DNA of 64,000 nt from Pseudomonas sp. F(2018) (GTDB taxonomy: Bacteria; Pseudomonadota; Gammaproteobacteria; Pseudomonadales; Pseudomonadaceae), in assembly GCF_005508865.1 (NCBI RefSeq), contig NZ_SCOM01000004.1, positions 434,001 through 498,000 on the forward strand, given 5' to 3'. Both the position numbers and the translations under genes were made by a program. The notes beneath the pieces are model-generated. The model was not told the origin of the DNA. It was given only the letters and a program-made list of their open reading frames with translations, and searched no databases. Shown here one piece after another: positions 57,992-64,000 of this stretch. Within the stretch, counting starts at the first letter, position 1; each line of letters begins with the position of its first letter.

Positions 57992-59077
57992 TCAGTCCAG
58001 GCGTTTGTGGATGCGCGATACCGCCAGGCCCAGCAGAGCCGCGCAGAACACTATTAGGATCAGCATCTCCAGCCACAGTTCAAGCAACCCGGCCTCGCGC
58101 AGCATGATGCCGCGCGACAGGCGCAGGTAATGGGTCAGCGGCATCAGCTCGGCGATCCACTGCGCCACCTTGGGCATGCCGGCGAAGGGGAACATGAAGC
58201 CGGACAGCAGGATCTGCGGCAGAAAGGTGAAGAAGGCCAGCTGCATGGCCTGGAACTGGGTGCTGGCCAGAGTGGATAGCCACACGCCGAGGGCCAGGCT
58301 GGCGATGATGAACAGCAGCGAGGCGCCGTACAGGTCGAGCAGCGAGCCGCGCACCGGCACGGCGAACATCCAGTGGCTGACCACCAGGATCACCGAGACC
58401 TGGATCAGGCCAATGCCGACGAAGGGCAGGACCTTGCCGATGGTCAGCTCCCAGGGCGACACCGGCGTGGCGATCAGCAGCTCCAGGTTGCCATGCTCGC
58501 GCTCCCGGACCAGGGCCACGGCGGTGAACATCACCATGGTCATGGTCAGGATCACCCCGAGCAGGCCGGGTACGGTGTTCAGCGGCGCCAGGCGTTCGGG
58601 GTTGTAGAAGTTGACTACCTCCACGCCCGGTACGCCGCTCCAGCCGGCGAGGGGAAAGGCCGCCAGCTGCCGGGCCGAGGCCTGTACGCTCTGGTCGGAG
58701 CCGTCCACCACCAGTTGCAGGGGCGCGCGGCTGGGGTCGTGGCGCTGCAGGCGCGCGTCGAAGTCGCGGGGTACCACCAGGGCGGCGCTGATCCGCCCCT
58801 GGCGCATCAGTTGGTCGATCTGCTGCGGGTTGTCCAGCCGGTACTTCACCTCGATCACCTGGCTGGAGGCGATCTCTGCCACCGCCTCGCGTGATTGCGC
58901 GGTGTTGGCCTGGTCCAGCACGGCGGCCTCGATGCCGCGCACGTCCATGTTGATGGCGTAGCCGAACAGCACCAGCTGCAGCAGCGGCACGCCGGCGATC
59001 ATGACGAAGGTCAGCTTGTCGCGGCGCAGCTGGCGCAGCTCCTTGAGGACGACGGCGCCCATGCGACGCAGGTTCAT
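57992..59077 (-). CDS. ABC-2 type permease, YbhR/YbhS-like
   Basis: A 361-residue ABC-2 permease: first helix (LTFVMIAGVPLLQLVLFGYAI), a periplasmic loop of about 140 residues, and five more helices with EREHGNLELLIATPVSPWEL. It starts with a 4-nt overlap on the ATPase gene. E. coli ybhGFSR has two permease genes; here only one is present, so a homodimer is implied. Confidence 0.9.
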   Translation of the reverse strand: MNLRRMGAVVLKELRQLRRDKLTFVMIAGVPLLQLVLFGYAINMDVRGIEAAVLDQANTAQSREAVAEIASSQVIEVKYRLDNPQQIDQLMRQGRISAALVVPRDFDARLQRHDPSRAPLQLVVDGSDQSVQASARQLAAFPLAGWSGVPGVEVVNFYNPERLAPLNTVPGLLGVILTMTMVMFTAVALVREREHGNLELLIATPVSPWELTIGKVLPFVGIGLIQVSVILVVSHWMFAVPVRGSLLDLYGASLLFIIASLALGVWLSTLASTQFQAMQLAFFTFLPQILLSGFMFPFAGMPKVAQWIAELMPLTHYLRLSRGIMLREAGLLELWLEMLILIVFCAALLGLAVSRIHKRLD

Positions 59078-60012
59078 GACGTGGCCTCCAGCGGCTTGCG
59101 GGTGACGGCGACGAACACGTCTTCCAGGTTGGCCTCGCCGTCGCGCAGCTCGGCCTCTACGCCGGCGCGGCGCAGGGTGGCGGCGATGTCGTCGCGGGCG
59201 TTTTCGCTGGCGCAGAGCACGCGCAGGGTGGCGCCGATCTGTGCGCTGGCCAGCACTTCCCGATGGCCGTGCAGGGCGCGCTGGGCCGCGCGCGGTTGGG
59301 CGCATTCGATCAGCAGCGGGTGACCGGGCAGGGCGTCCATCAGCTCGCGCGGGCTACCGTCGGCGACCAGGCGGCCGGCGTCGAGAATCCCCAGGCGGGT
59401 GCAGCGCTCGGCCTCGTCCATGTAGTGGGTGGACACCAGCAGGGTGGTGCCTTCCTCGGCCAGCTCGAACAGCGAGTCCCAGAATTCCCGGCGCGATTGC
59501 GGGTCGACGGCGCTGGTCGGTTCGTCGAGCAGCAGCAGGTCGGGCTTGTGCAGCACCGCGCCGGCCAGGGCCAGGCGCTGCTTCTGCCCGCCGCTCATGG
59601 TGCCGGCCAGCTGCTTGCGGCGGTCGGTGAGCCAGTAGCGTTCCAGCAGTTCGTCGATACGCTGGCGGGTTGCGCGGCGGCCGATACCCTGCACGGCAGC
59701 GAGGAATTCCAGGTTCTCCTGCACCGTCAGGTCTTCGTAGAGCGAGAACTTCTGGGTCATGTAGCCGATGCGCCGCTTCAGTTCCTCGGCGTCGCGGGGG
59801 ATCTGGCAGCCGAGCACTTCCACCTCGCCCTCGCTGGGCTGCAGCAGGCCGCAGAGCATGCGGATGGTGGTGGACTTGCCGCAGCCGTTGGGGCCGAGGA
59901 AGCCGAACACCTCGGCGCGCGGCACGGAGAGATCGAGGTGGTCGACCGCGGTGAGCTTGCCGAAGCGCTTGCTCAGACCGCGGGCGCGGATCACCAGCTC
60001 ATTGCCGTTCAT
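59074..60012 (-). CDS. ABC transporter ATPase, YbhF-like (single domain)
   Basis: A 312-residue ATPase with Walker A GPNGCGKST, Q-loop YMTQKFSLYEDL, signature LAGTMSGGQKQRLALAGA and Walker B LLLLDEPTSAVDP. Unlike E. coli YbhF it has one nucleotide-binding domain. ATG 60012 is preferred for GGTGAG upstream; GTG 60021 is an alternative. It starts inside the end of the HlyD gene. Confidence 0.92.
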   Translation of the reverse strand: MNGNELVIRARGLSKRFGKLTAVDHLDLSVPRAEVFGFLGPNGCGKSTTIRMLCGLLQPSEGEVEVLGCQIPRDAEELKRRIGYMTQKFSLYEDLTVQENLEFLAAVQGIGRRATRQRIDELLERYWLTDRRKQLAGTMSGGQKQRLALAGAVLHKPDLLLLDEPTSAVDPQSRREFWDSLFELAEEGTTLLVSTHYMDEAERCTRLGILDAGRLVADGSPRELMDALPGHPLLIECAQPRAAQRALHGHREVLASAQIGATLRVLCASENARDDIAATLRRAGVEAELRDGEANLEDVFVAVTRKPLEATS

Positions 60013-60982
60013 CGCGCTCACCCGAGATGCGTTGCGCCTGCAGCGGCAGACCGGCCGGTAGCTGGCGTGCGGCCTCGTCTTCGAGCACCAGCTCGGCGCG
60101 GTACATCAGGCGGCTGGCGTCGTCGCCGGTGAGAGCGTAGTAGGGGGTGAAGCTGGCCTCGCTGCGGATGCTGCGCACTTTGGCATTGAAGGTCTGCTCG
60201 ATGCCTTCGACATGGATGCGCATGGCATCGCCGACCTGCACCTGAGAGCGGATGCTGGCGGGGATGAACACGCGGGCATAGGGCGCCTCGCCGACCAGCA
60301 GGCTGACCAGTTCGGCGCCGGCCGACGGCTGGTCGCCGACCTTGAACGGCAGGGCGTCGACCACGCCGGCGCGGGGCGCGCGCAGGCTCAGGTGTTCGCG
60401 GCCGACTTCCAGCTGGGCCAGGTTGCCGCGGGCCGCATCCAGGGCGGCAGCGGCCTGTTCGATCTGCTCCGGTCGGGTGCCGTTGGTCAGCTCGCGCAGC
60501 TGCGCCTCGGCGCTGCGGGTGGCGGCGCTGGCCTGGTCGCGGGCGGCGCGCGAGCGGTCCAGTTCGGCGATGGCCACCTGCTTGCGCTGGTAGAGCGCGG
60601 CGATGCGCTGGAAGTTGCGCTCGGCGTCGGTCAGTTCGGCACGGTTGCGCGCCAGGGTGGCGCGGGCCGCGTCGATGGTCTCGCTGCGCGCGCCGTTGCT
60701 CAGTTCGGCCAGGCGCGCGGTGGCCTGGTCCACTTCGCCGCGGGCCTGGGCGATGCGCGCGTCTTGGCGGCGCGGGTCCAGTTCCAGCAGGAGCTGGCCG
60801 GCCTCGACCCGATCACCCTCGGCGACCTTCCAGGCGAGGATGGTTTCCGAGGCTTCGGCGGGAACGCCCACTCGGTCCCATTCCAGGGTGCCCAGCAACT
60901 GTTCGCCGGAGGAGTCGCAGCCGGTGAGGCTGGTGACGAGCAGGCTGGCCAGCAGCAGGCCAGGTAGCGGCAGACGGTACAT
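59999..60982 (-). CDS. HlyD/YbhG-like membrane fusion lipoprotein
   Basis: A 327-residue periplasmic adaptor with a lipobox (LTGC) at residues 19-22, a lipoyl-like part (VAEGDRVEAGQLLLELD), a long helical hairpin (about 75-190) and a barrel region. It links the ABC exporter to an outer-membrane channel not encoded here. Co-transcribed with the TetR gene (1 nt gap) and the ATPase (overlap). Confidence 0.9.
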   Translation of the reverse strand: MYRLPLPGLLLASLLVTSLTGCDSSGEQLLGTLEWDRVGVPAEASETILAWKVAEGDRVEAGQLLLELDPRRQDARIAQARGEVDQATARLAELSNGARSETIDAARATLARNRAELTDAERNFQRIAALYQRKQVAIAELDRSRAARDQASAATRSAEAQLRELTNGTRPEQIEQAAAALDAARGNLAQLEVGREHLSLRAPRAGVVDALPFKVGDQPSAGAELVSLLVGEAPYARVFIPASIRSQVQVGDAMRIHVEGIEQTFNAKVRSIRSEASFTPYYALTGDDASRLMYRAELVLEDEAARQLPAGLPLQAQRISGERDERQ

Positions 60983-60983
60983 C

Positions 60984-61628
60984 TCAGGGCTCCATGCCGC
61001 CCTTGAGCAGGGCGAGCGTGTGGGCGATCAGCGCGTCGTCGCCGATCTGCGGGTTGGCGAACACGCCACGCCAGATCGGCGCGGCCGCGTAGGGGAGAAG
61101 GGTGAGGCCGATCAGCGAGACCACCAGCAGGCGCGGATCGAGCTCGGGGTTGAGTGCGCCGCGGGCCTGGGCGGCGGCAAATTTCTGCGCCAGCAGCAGC
61201 GGCACCAGCGGGGCCACGCGGTCCATCAGGCGTTCGCGCAATACGCCGCCCTCGCAGAGGATCTCGCGCACCCACAGCTGGGAAATCCACGGGTGCTGGG
61301 CGACGTTGCGGCTCATGTCGCGGAGGAAGGCCTCGACCAGTGCCAACGGATCGTCGCCGGCCTGCTGCAGGCCCTGGGCGGCGGTCATCACCAGCGGCAG
61401 GAAGCGCTCCTCGACCATGGCGTCGACCAGCCTGTCCTTGTTGCCGAAGTAGTAGTTGAGCAGGGCAGGGGTCACCCCGGCGCGCTCGGCGATGGCGCGC
61501 AGGCTGGTGGCCTGGATGCCCTGGTGGGAGAACAGGTCGGTGGCGACGTTCAGTAGCAGCTCGCGCTGCACCGTGGCATCGGCGGCGGGGCGCCCGGGGG
61601 CGCGTGGGGTTTTGGTCTGTTTGCTCAT
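60984..61628 (-). CDS. TetR-family regulator, CecR/YbiH-like
   Basis: A 214-residue TetR protein (ATSLRAIAERAGVTPALLNYYFGNKDRLVDAM) with the DUF1956-like C-terminal region of CecR, which in E. coli regulates ybhGFSR. The same order, regulator then adaptor, ATPase and permease, is kept here. The dyad upstream at 61637-61658 is the probable operator. An A/T-rich space of about 140 bp separates it from the FUSC gene. Confidence 0.9.
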   Translation of the reverse strand: MSKQTKTPRAPGRPAADATVQRELLLNVATDLFSHQGIQATSLRAIAERAGVTPALLNYYFGNKDRLVDAMVEERFLPLVMTAAQGLQQAGDDPLALVEAFLRDMSRNVAQHPWISQLWVREILCEGGVLRERLMDRVAPLVPLLLAQKFAAAQARGALNPELDPRLLVVSLIGLTLLPYAAAPIWRGVFANPQIGDDALIAHTLALLKGGMEP

Positions 61629-61636
61629 GGCATCAA

Positions 61637-61658
61637 TAATTAAATATGCGATTAATTA
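61637..61658. promoter_or_regulatory. Candidate operator of the CecR-like regulator
   Basis: TAATTAA (61637-61643) and TTAATTA (61652-61658) are inverted arms 8 nt apart, 9 nt upstream of the regulator's ATG and in the only A/T-rich stretch of the region. A TetR dimer could bind here and repress its own operon. Confidence 0.5.
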
Positions 61659-61770
61659 ATTGCAAGCGCCGTTCGTCCATCGGGGAGCGGTAGACGAACA
61701 CTGATAGCTGGCTAATAATTAGATCTGGTTGTTTCGTCAGCTTCGTCGTAGCCATCTACCTTCTTCTCAA

Positions 61771-63780
61771 ATGCCTTCTCTGGTAGTCCTCGTGCGCGAT
61801 TCCCTTTCGGCTTTGTTCGCTCCCGATCTTGCCGCCCTGCAGTTCGCCTGCAAGACGCTGCTGAGCGGCGGTCTGGCGCTGTGGTGCGCCTTTCGCTTCG
61901 ATCTCGACCAGCCGCAGTGGGCGCTGATGACCGCCTTCATCGTCGCCCAGCCACTGGCCGGCATGGTGGTGCAGAAGGGCCTGGCGCGGCTGCTCGGCAC
62001 CCTGATCGGCACGGCGCTGTCGGTGTTCTTCATGGGGCTGTTCGCCCAGGCGCCCTGGCTGTTCCTGCTGGTGATGGCCCTGTGGCTGGGCCTGTGCACG
62101 GCGGCCTCGACCCTGCTGCGCAGTGCCTGGGCCTATGCCTTCGTGCTGGCCGGCTACACGGTGGCCATCATCTGCCTGCCGATCACCGGCAAACCGCTGC
62201 TGGTGTTCGACGAGGCGGTGGCGCGCTGTACCGAGATCTGCCTCGGCATCCTCTGCTCCATGGCGGTCAGCGCTGTGCTCTGGCCACAGCGCGTGGAGCG
62301 CGTGGTGGTGCAACAGGCGCGCGCGGCCTGGCAGGGCGGGGCGCAGGCGGCGGCCGCCGCGCTGCAGGGCCGGGCGGCGGGGCGCCAGGGCTTGCTGGAG
62401 ACGCTCGGGCGCATCGTCGCGGTGGATGCCCAGCGCGAGCATGCCTGGTTCGAGGGTCGGCTGGGTCGCCAGCGGGCCCGCGGCCTGCGCGCCCTGACTC
62501 GCGAGCTGCTCGGCCTGTTGCGCCTGGCCCGCGGCGTGGCGCGCCAGTGGCAGCAGCTGGACGAGGCCGACGCGCACGCGCTGACGCCGCTGCTGAACGA
62601 GGTCCAGGCCCTGCTCGCCGAACCGGACATGGCGCGCCAGGAGGCGCTCTACCAGCGCCTGCTGGAACAGTCCCGCGAAACGTCCATGCCCCTGGCGCGG
62701 CAGTACTGCCTGGGGCGCATGGCGGTGCTGGTGCGGCAGCTGTCGCGGGCCCAGGCGACGCTGGAGGCGGTGGTGCGTGGCGAGGCTCCACAGGGCGCGC
62801 CGCCGCCCTTGTCCTGGCACCGTGATGTGCAGACGGCCGCCGTCTACGGTCTGCGCAGCTGCCTGACTCTATTGGTACTGTCGGCCTTCTGGTTGGCTAC
62901 CGGCTGGCCCGCCGCCAGCGGTGCGCTGCTGCTGGCTGCGGTGGTGTGCAGTCTGTTCGCCAGCCGCGAAAACGCCGACCTGATCGGCATGGCCTTCCTG
63001 CGCGGGATCTTCTACGCGTTGCCGGTGGCCTTCTTCGTCGGCCAGATCCTGTTACCGCAGTGGAACGGCTTTCCGCTGCTCTGCCTGGCCCTCGGCGTGC
63101 CGCTGTTCTTCGGCCTGCTGGCCATGTCGCGCCCGGCGCTGGCCGGCGCCGCGACGTCCTTCTGCCTGCACTTCATCGTGCTCTGCGCACCGCGCAACGA
63201 CATGGCCTACAACGTCGCCTTGTTCCTCAACGAGGCGCTGGCGATGCTGATCGGCGTTGGCTGCGCGGTGCTGGCGCTGCGCCTGATCGTGCTGCGCAAT
63301 CCGGTATGGCACGGCCGGCGCCTGCTCAAGGCAACCCTCGACGACCTGGCGCGGCTCTGTTCGCGCACCCTGGAGGGCGCCGAGAACTGGTTCGGCGGGC
63401 GCATGGCGGATCGCCTGCTGCAGCTGGCGCGCTTCTATCCGCAGCTGCCGGAAGGTGGCCGCAGTCGCTGGGACGACGGCATCGACAGCCTCGACCTGGG
63501 CGACGAACTGCTGCACCTGCGCGCCTGCCTGGCGGCGGCACCCGCTGCGCCGCGCCAGGCCGAGCGGCGCTTCTTCGACGAGGTGCAGGCGCTGCTGCGG
63601 CGTGGCCCGGCACAGGCGCGCGGTGACGATCTGCAGGCGCCGGCGGATGCCCTGGCGCGAGCCCTGCACGATCAGCCGCCGGCCATCGAACTGCGCCTGG
63701 CCGAGGCCGCGTTGCTGCAACTGACCCACAGCTGGCGCCAGTGGTGCGACCGGCAAGGAGAACCCCATGGCGTTGCGTGA
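61771..63780 (+). CDS. FUSC-type inner-membrane efflux protein
   Basis: A 669-residue protein of AaeB/YccS type: six N-terminal helices (FACKTLLSGGLALWCAF...), a cytoplasmic domain of about 190 residues, and a second set of helices (about 365-510). ATG 61771 is used; a TTG at 61729 would add 14 residues. It overlaps the next gene by 14 nt. With DUF1656 and HlyD partners it should export aromatic or other organic acids. Confidence 0.9.
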   Translation: MPSLVVLVRDSLSALFAPDLAALQFACKTLLSGGLALWCAFRFDLDQPQWALMTAFIVAQPLAGMVVQKGLARLLGTLIGTALSVFFMGLFAQAPWLFLLVMALWLGLCTAASTLLRSAWAYAFVLAGYTVAIICLPITGKPLLVFDEAVARCTEICLGILCSMAVSAVLWPQRVERVVVQQARAAWQGGAQAAAAALQGRAAGRQGLLETLGRIVAVDAQREHAWFEGRLGRQRARGLRALTRELLGLLRLARGVARQWQQLDEADAHALTPLLNEVQALLAEPDMARQEALYQRLLEQSRETSMPLARQYCLGRMAVLVRQLSRAQATLEAVVRGEAPQGAPPPLSWHRDVQTAAVYGLRSCLTLLVLSAFWLATGWPAASGALLLAAVVCSLFASRENADLIGMAFLRGIFYALPVAFFVGQILLPQWNGFPLLCLALGVPLFFGLLAMSRPALAGAATSFCLHFIVLCAPRNDMAYNVALFLNEALAMLIGVGCAVLALRLIVLRNPVWHGRRLLKATLDDLARLCSRTLEGAENWFGGRMADRLLQLARFYPQLPEGGRSRWDDGIDSLDLGDELLHLRACLAAAPAAPRQAERRFFDEVQALLRRGPAQARGDDLQAPADALARALHDQPPAIELRLAEAALLQLTHSWRQWCDRQGEPHGVA

Positions 63781-63973
63781 GTTGACCCTGGGCGGCGTGC
63801 TGCTCAGCCCCATGCTGCTGTACGCGCTGCTGGCGCTGCTGCTGACCGGCGCACTGCGCCTGGGCCTGCAGCGCGCCGGCCTGGCGCGCTGGATCTGGCA
63901 CGAGGCGCTGTTCGACTGCGCCCTCTATGTTTGCGTGCTGGCGGGGCTGATGGCCGTGCTGGCGACCTGGTAA
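63767..63973 (+). CDS. DUF1656 (AaeX-like) small membrane protein
   Basis: A 68-residue protein with two membrane helices, of the AaeX/DUF1656 type (LTLGGVLLSPMLLYALLALLLTGALRL). AAGGAG lies 5 nt before the ATG inside the FUSC gene. It is the usual middle gene of FUSC/DUF1656/HlyD efflux operons. Confidence 0.9.
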   Translation: MALRELTLGGVLLSPMLLYALLALLLTGALRLGLQRAGLARWIWHEALFDCALYVCVLAGLMAVLATW

Positions 63974-63994
63974 GCAGGTTCTAAGGAGTTGGTG

Positions 63995-64000
63995 ATGAAT
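63995..64000 (+). CDS. Start of next efflux gene, probably HlyD/AaeA adaptor, cut by window edge
   Basis: ATG AAT at the last six bases follows AAGGAG (63983-63988) at 6 nt. By operon convention this is the membrane fusion protein of the FUSC system. Only two codons are visible, so identity rests on context. Confidence 0.5.

Noticed and set aside
1..64000. CRISPR arrays, insertion sequences, integrases, prophage or rRNA genes
   Set aside because: No regularly spaced repeats, transposase or integrase motifs, capsid or tail genes, or rRNA segments were seen on either strand.

Overview
The window is a GC-rich chromosomal segment from a gammaproteobacterium, most probably a Pseudomonas. The evidence is a PhaG/RhlA-family transacylase, the four-gene ligase-associated repair cluster (exonuclease, ligase, Lhr-Core helicase, PdeM/MPE phosphoesterase), a FAN1 nuclease beside an XPD/DinG-type helicase, DUF6279 and CWC proteins, and regulatory sites of ANR, LexA, Vfr and sigma-54/NtrC type. 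Genes are dense with many 4-nt stop/start overlaps. Most opposite-strand open frames are codon-bias shadows.

Layout. 1-5.05 kb: a truncated LysR regulator convergent with a ligase/acyl-CoA dehydrogenase/MFS catabolic set. 5.2-9.4 kb: an oxygen-binding di-iron protein behind a good ANR-type promoter, a serine hydrolase with a small membrane protein, YceI and a cardiolipin-synthase-like protein. 9.4-15.4 kb: the repair cluster. 15.6-20.9 kb: small envelope proteins, two YgaP-type membrane paralogues, a Fur-like winged helix without a metal domain, a CobB sirtuin and a TerC/Alx transporter. 21-25 kb: helicase plus FAN1 under a LexA-like box. 25-30 kb: small stress proteins, a ClpP-like protease, an OsmC-YcaO fusion, then an AT-richer islet (a frameshifted DUF2007 gene and a YwqK-like gene) next to tRNA-Gly(CCC). 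30-35.7 kb: PhaG, RsuA, a CWC protein, a diguanylate cyclase and a DUF2157/DUF4824 pair.

35.7-45.6 kb is a guanidine-assimilation locus: biotin-dependent urea/guanidine carboxylase, two DUF1989 proteins (carboxyguanidine deiminase subunits) and an ABC transporter with two paralogous binding proteins. Each binding-protein gene has its own guanidine-I (ykkC) riboswitch. Each riboswitch is preceded, at nearly the same spacing, by a sigma-54-like -24/-12 element and an NtrC-like dyad. This implies an AND gate of nitrogen limitation and guanidine. No allophanate hydrolase is present in the window.

46.4-53.4 kb is a valine/branched-chain acyl-CoA operon (mmsA, acyl-CoA dehydrogenase, enoyl-CoA hydratase, HIBYL-CoA hydrolase, mmsB) with a divergent LysR regulator. 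Its spacers carry three families of REP-like inverted repeats, also found in the guanidine locus. 53.4-64 kb holds a Rof-like antiterminator, a thioredoxin-like/DUF2024 group opposite a MarR regulator with a cysteine-rich tail, a PaaI-type thioesterase, ung, a CecR/YbhG-type ABC exporter and the start of a FUSC/DUF1656/HlyD efflux operon.

No insertion sequence, integrase, CRISPR array or rRNA was found. The most distinctive content is regulatory: the duplicated sigma-54/NtrC-riboswitch modules and the ANR promoter on the di-iron oxygen-binding protein.
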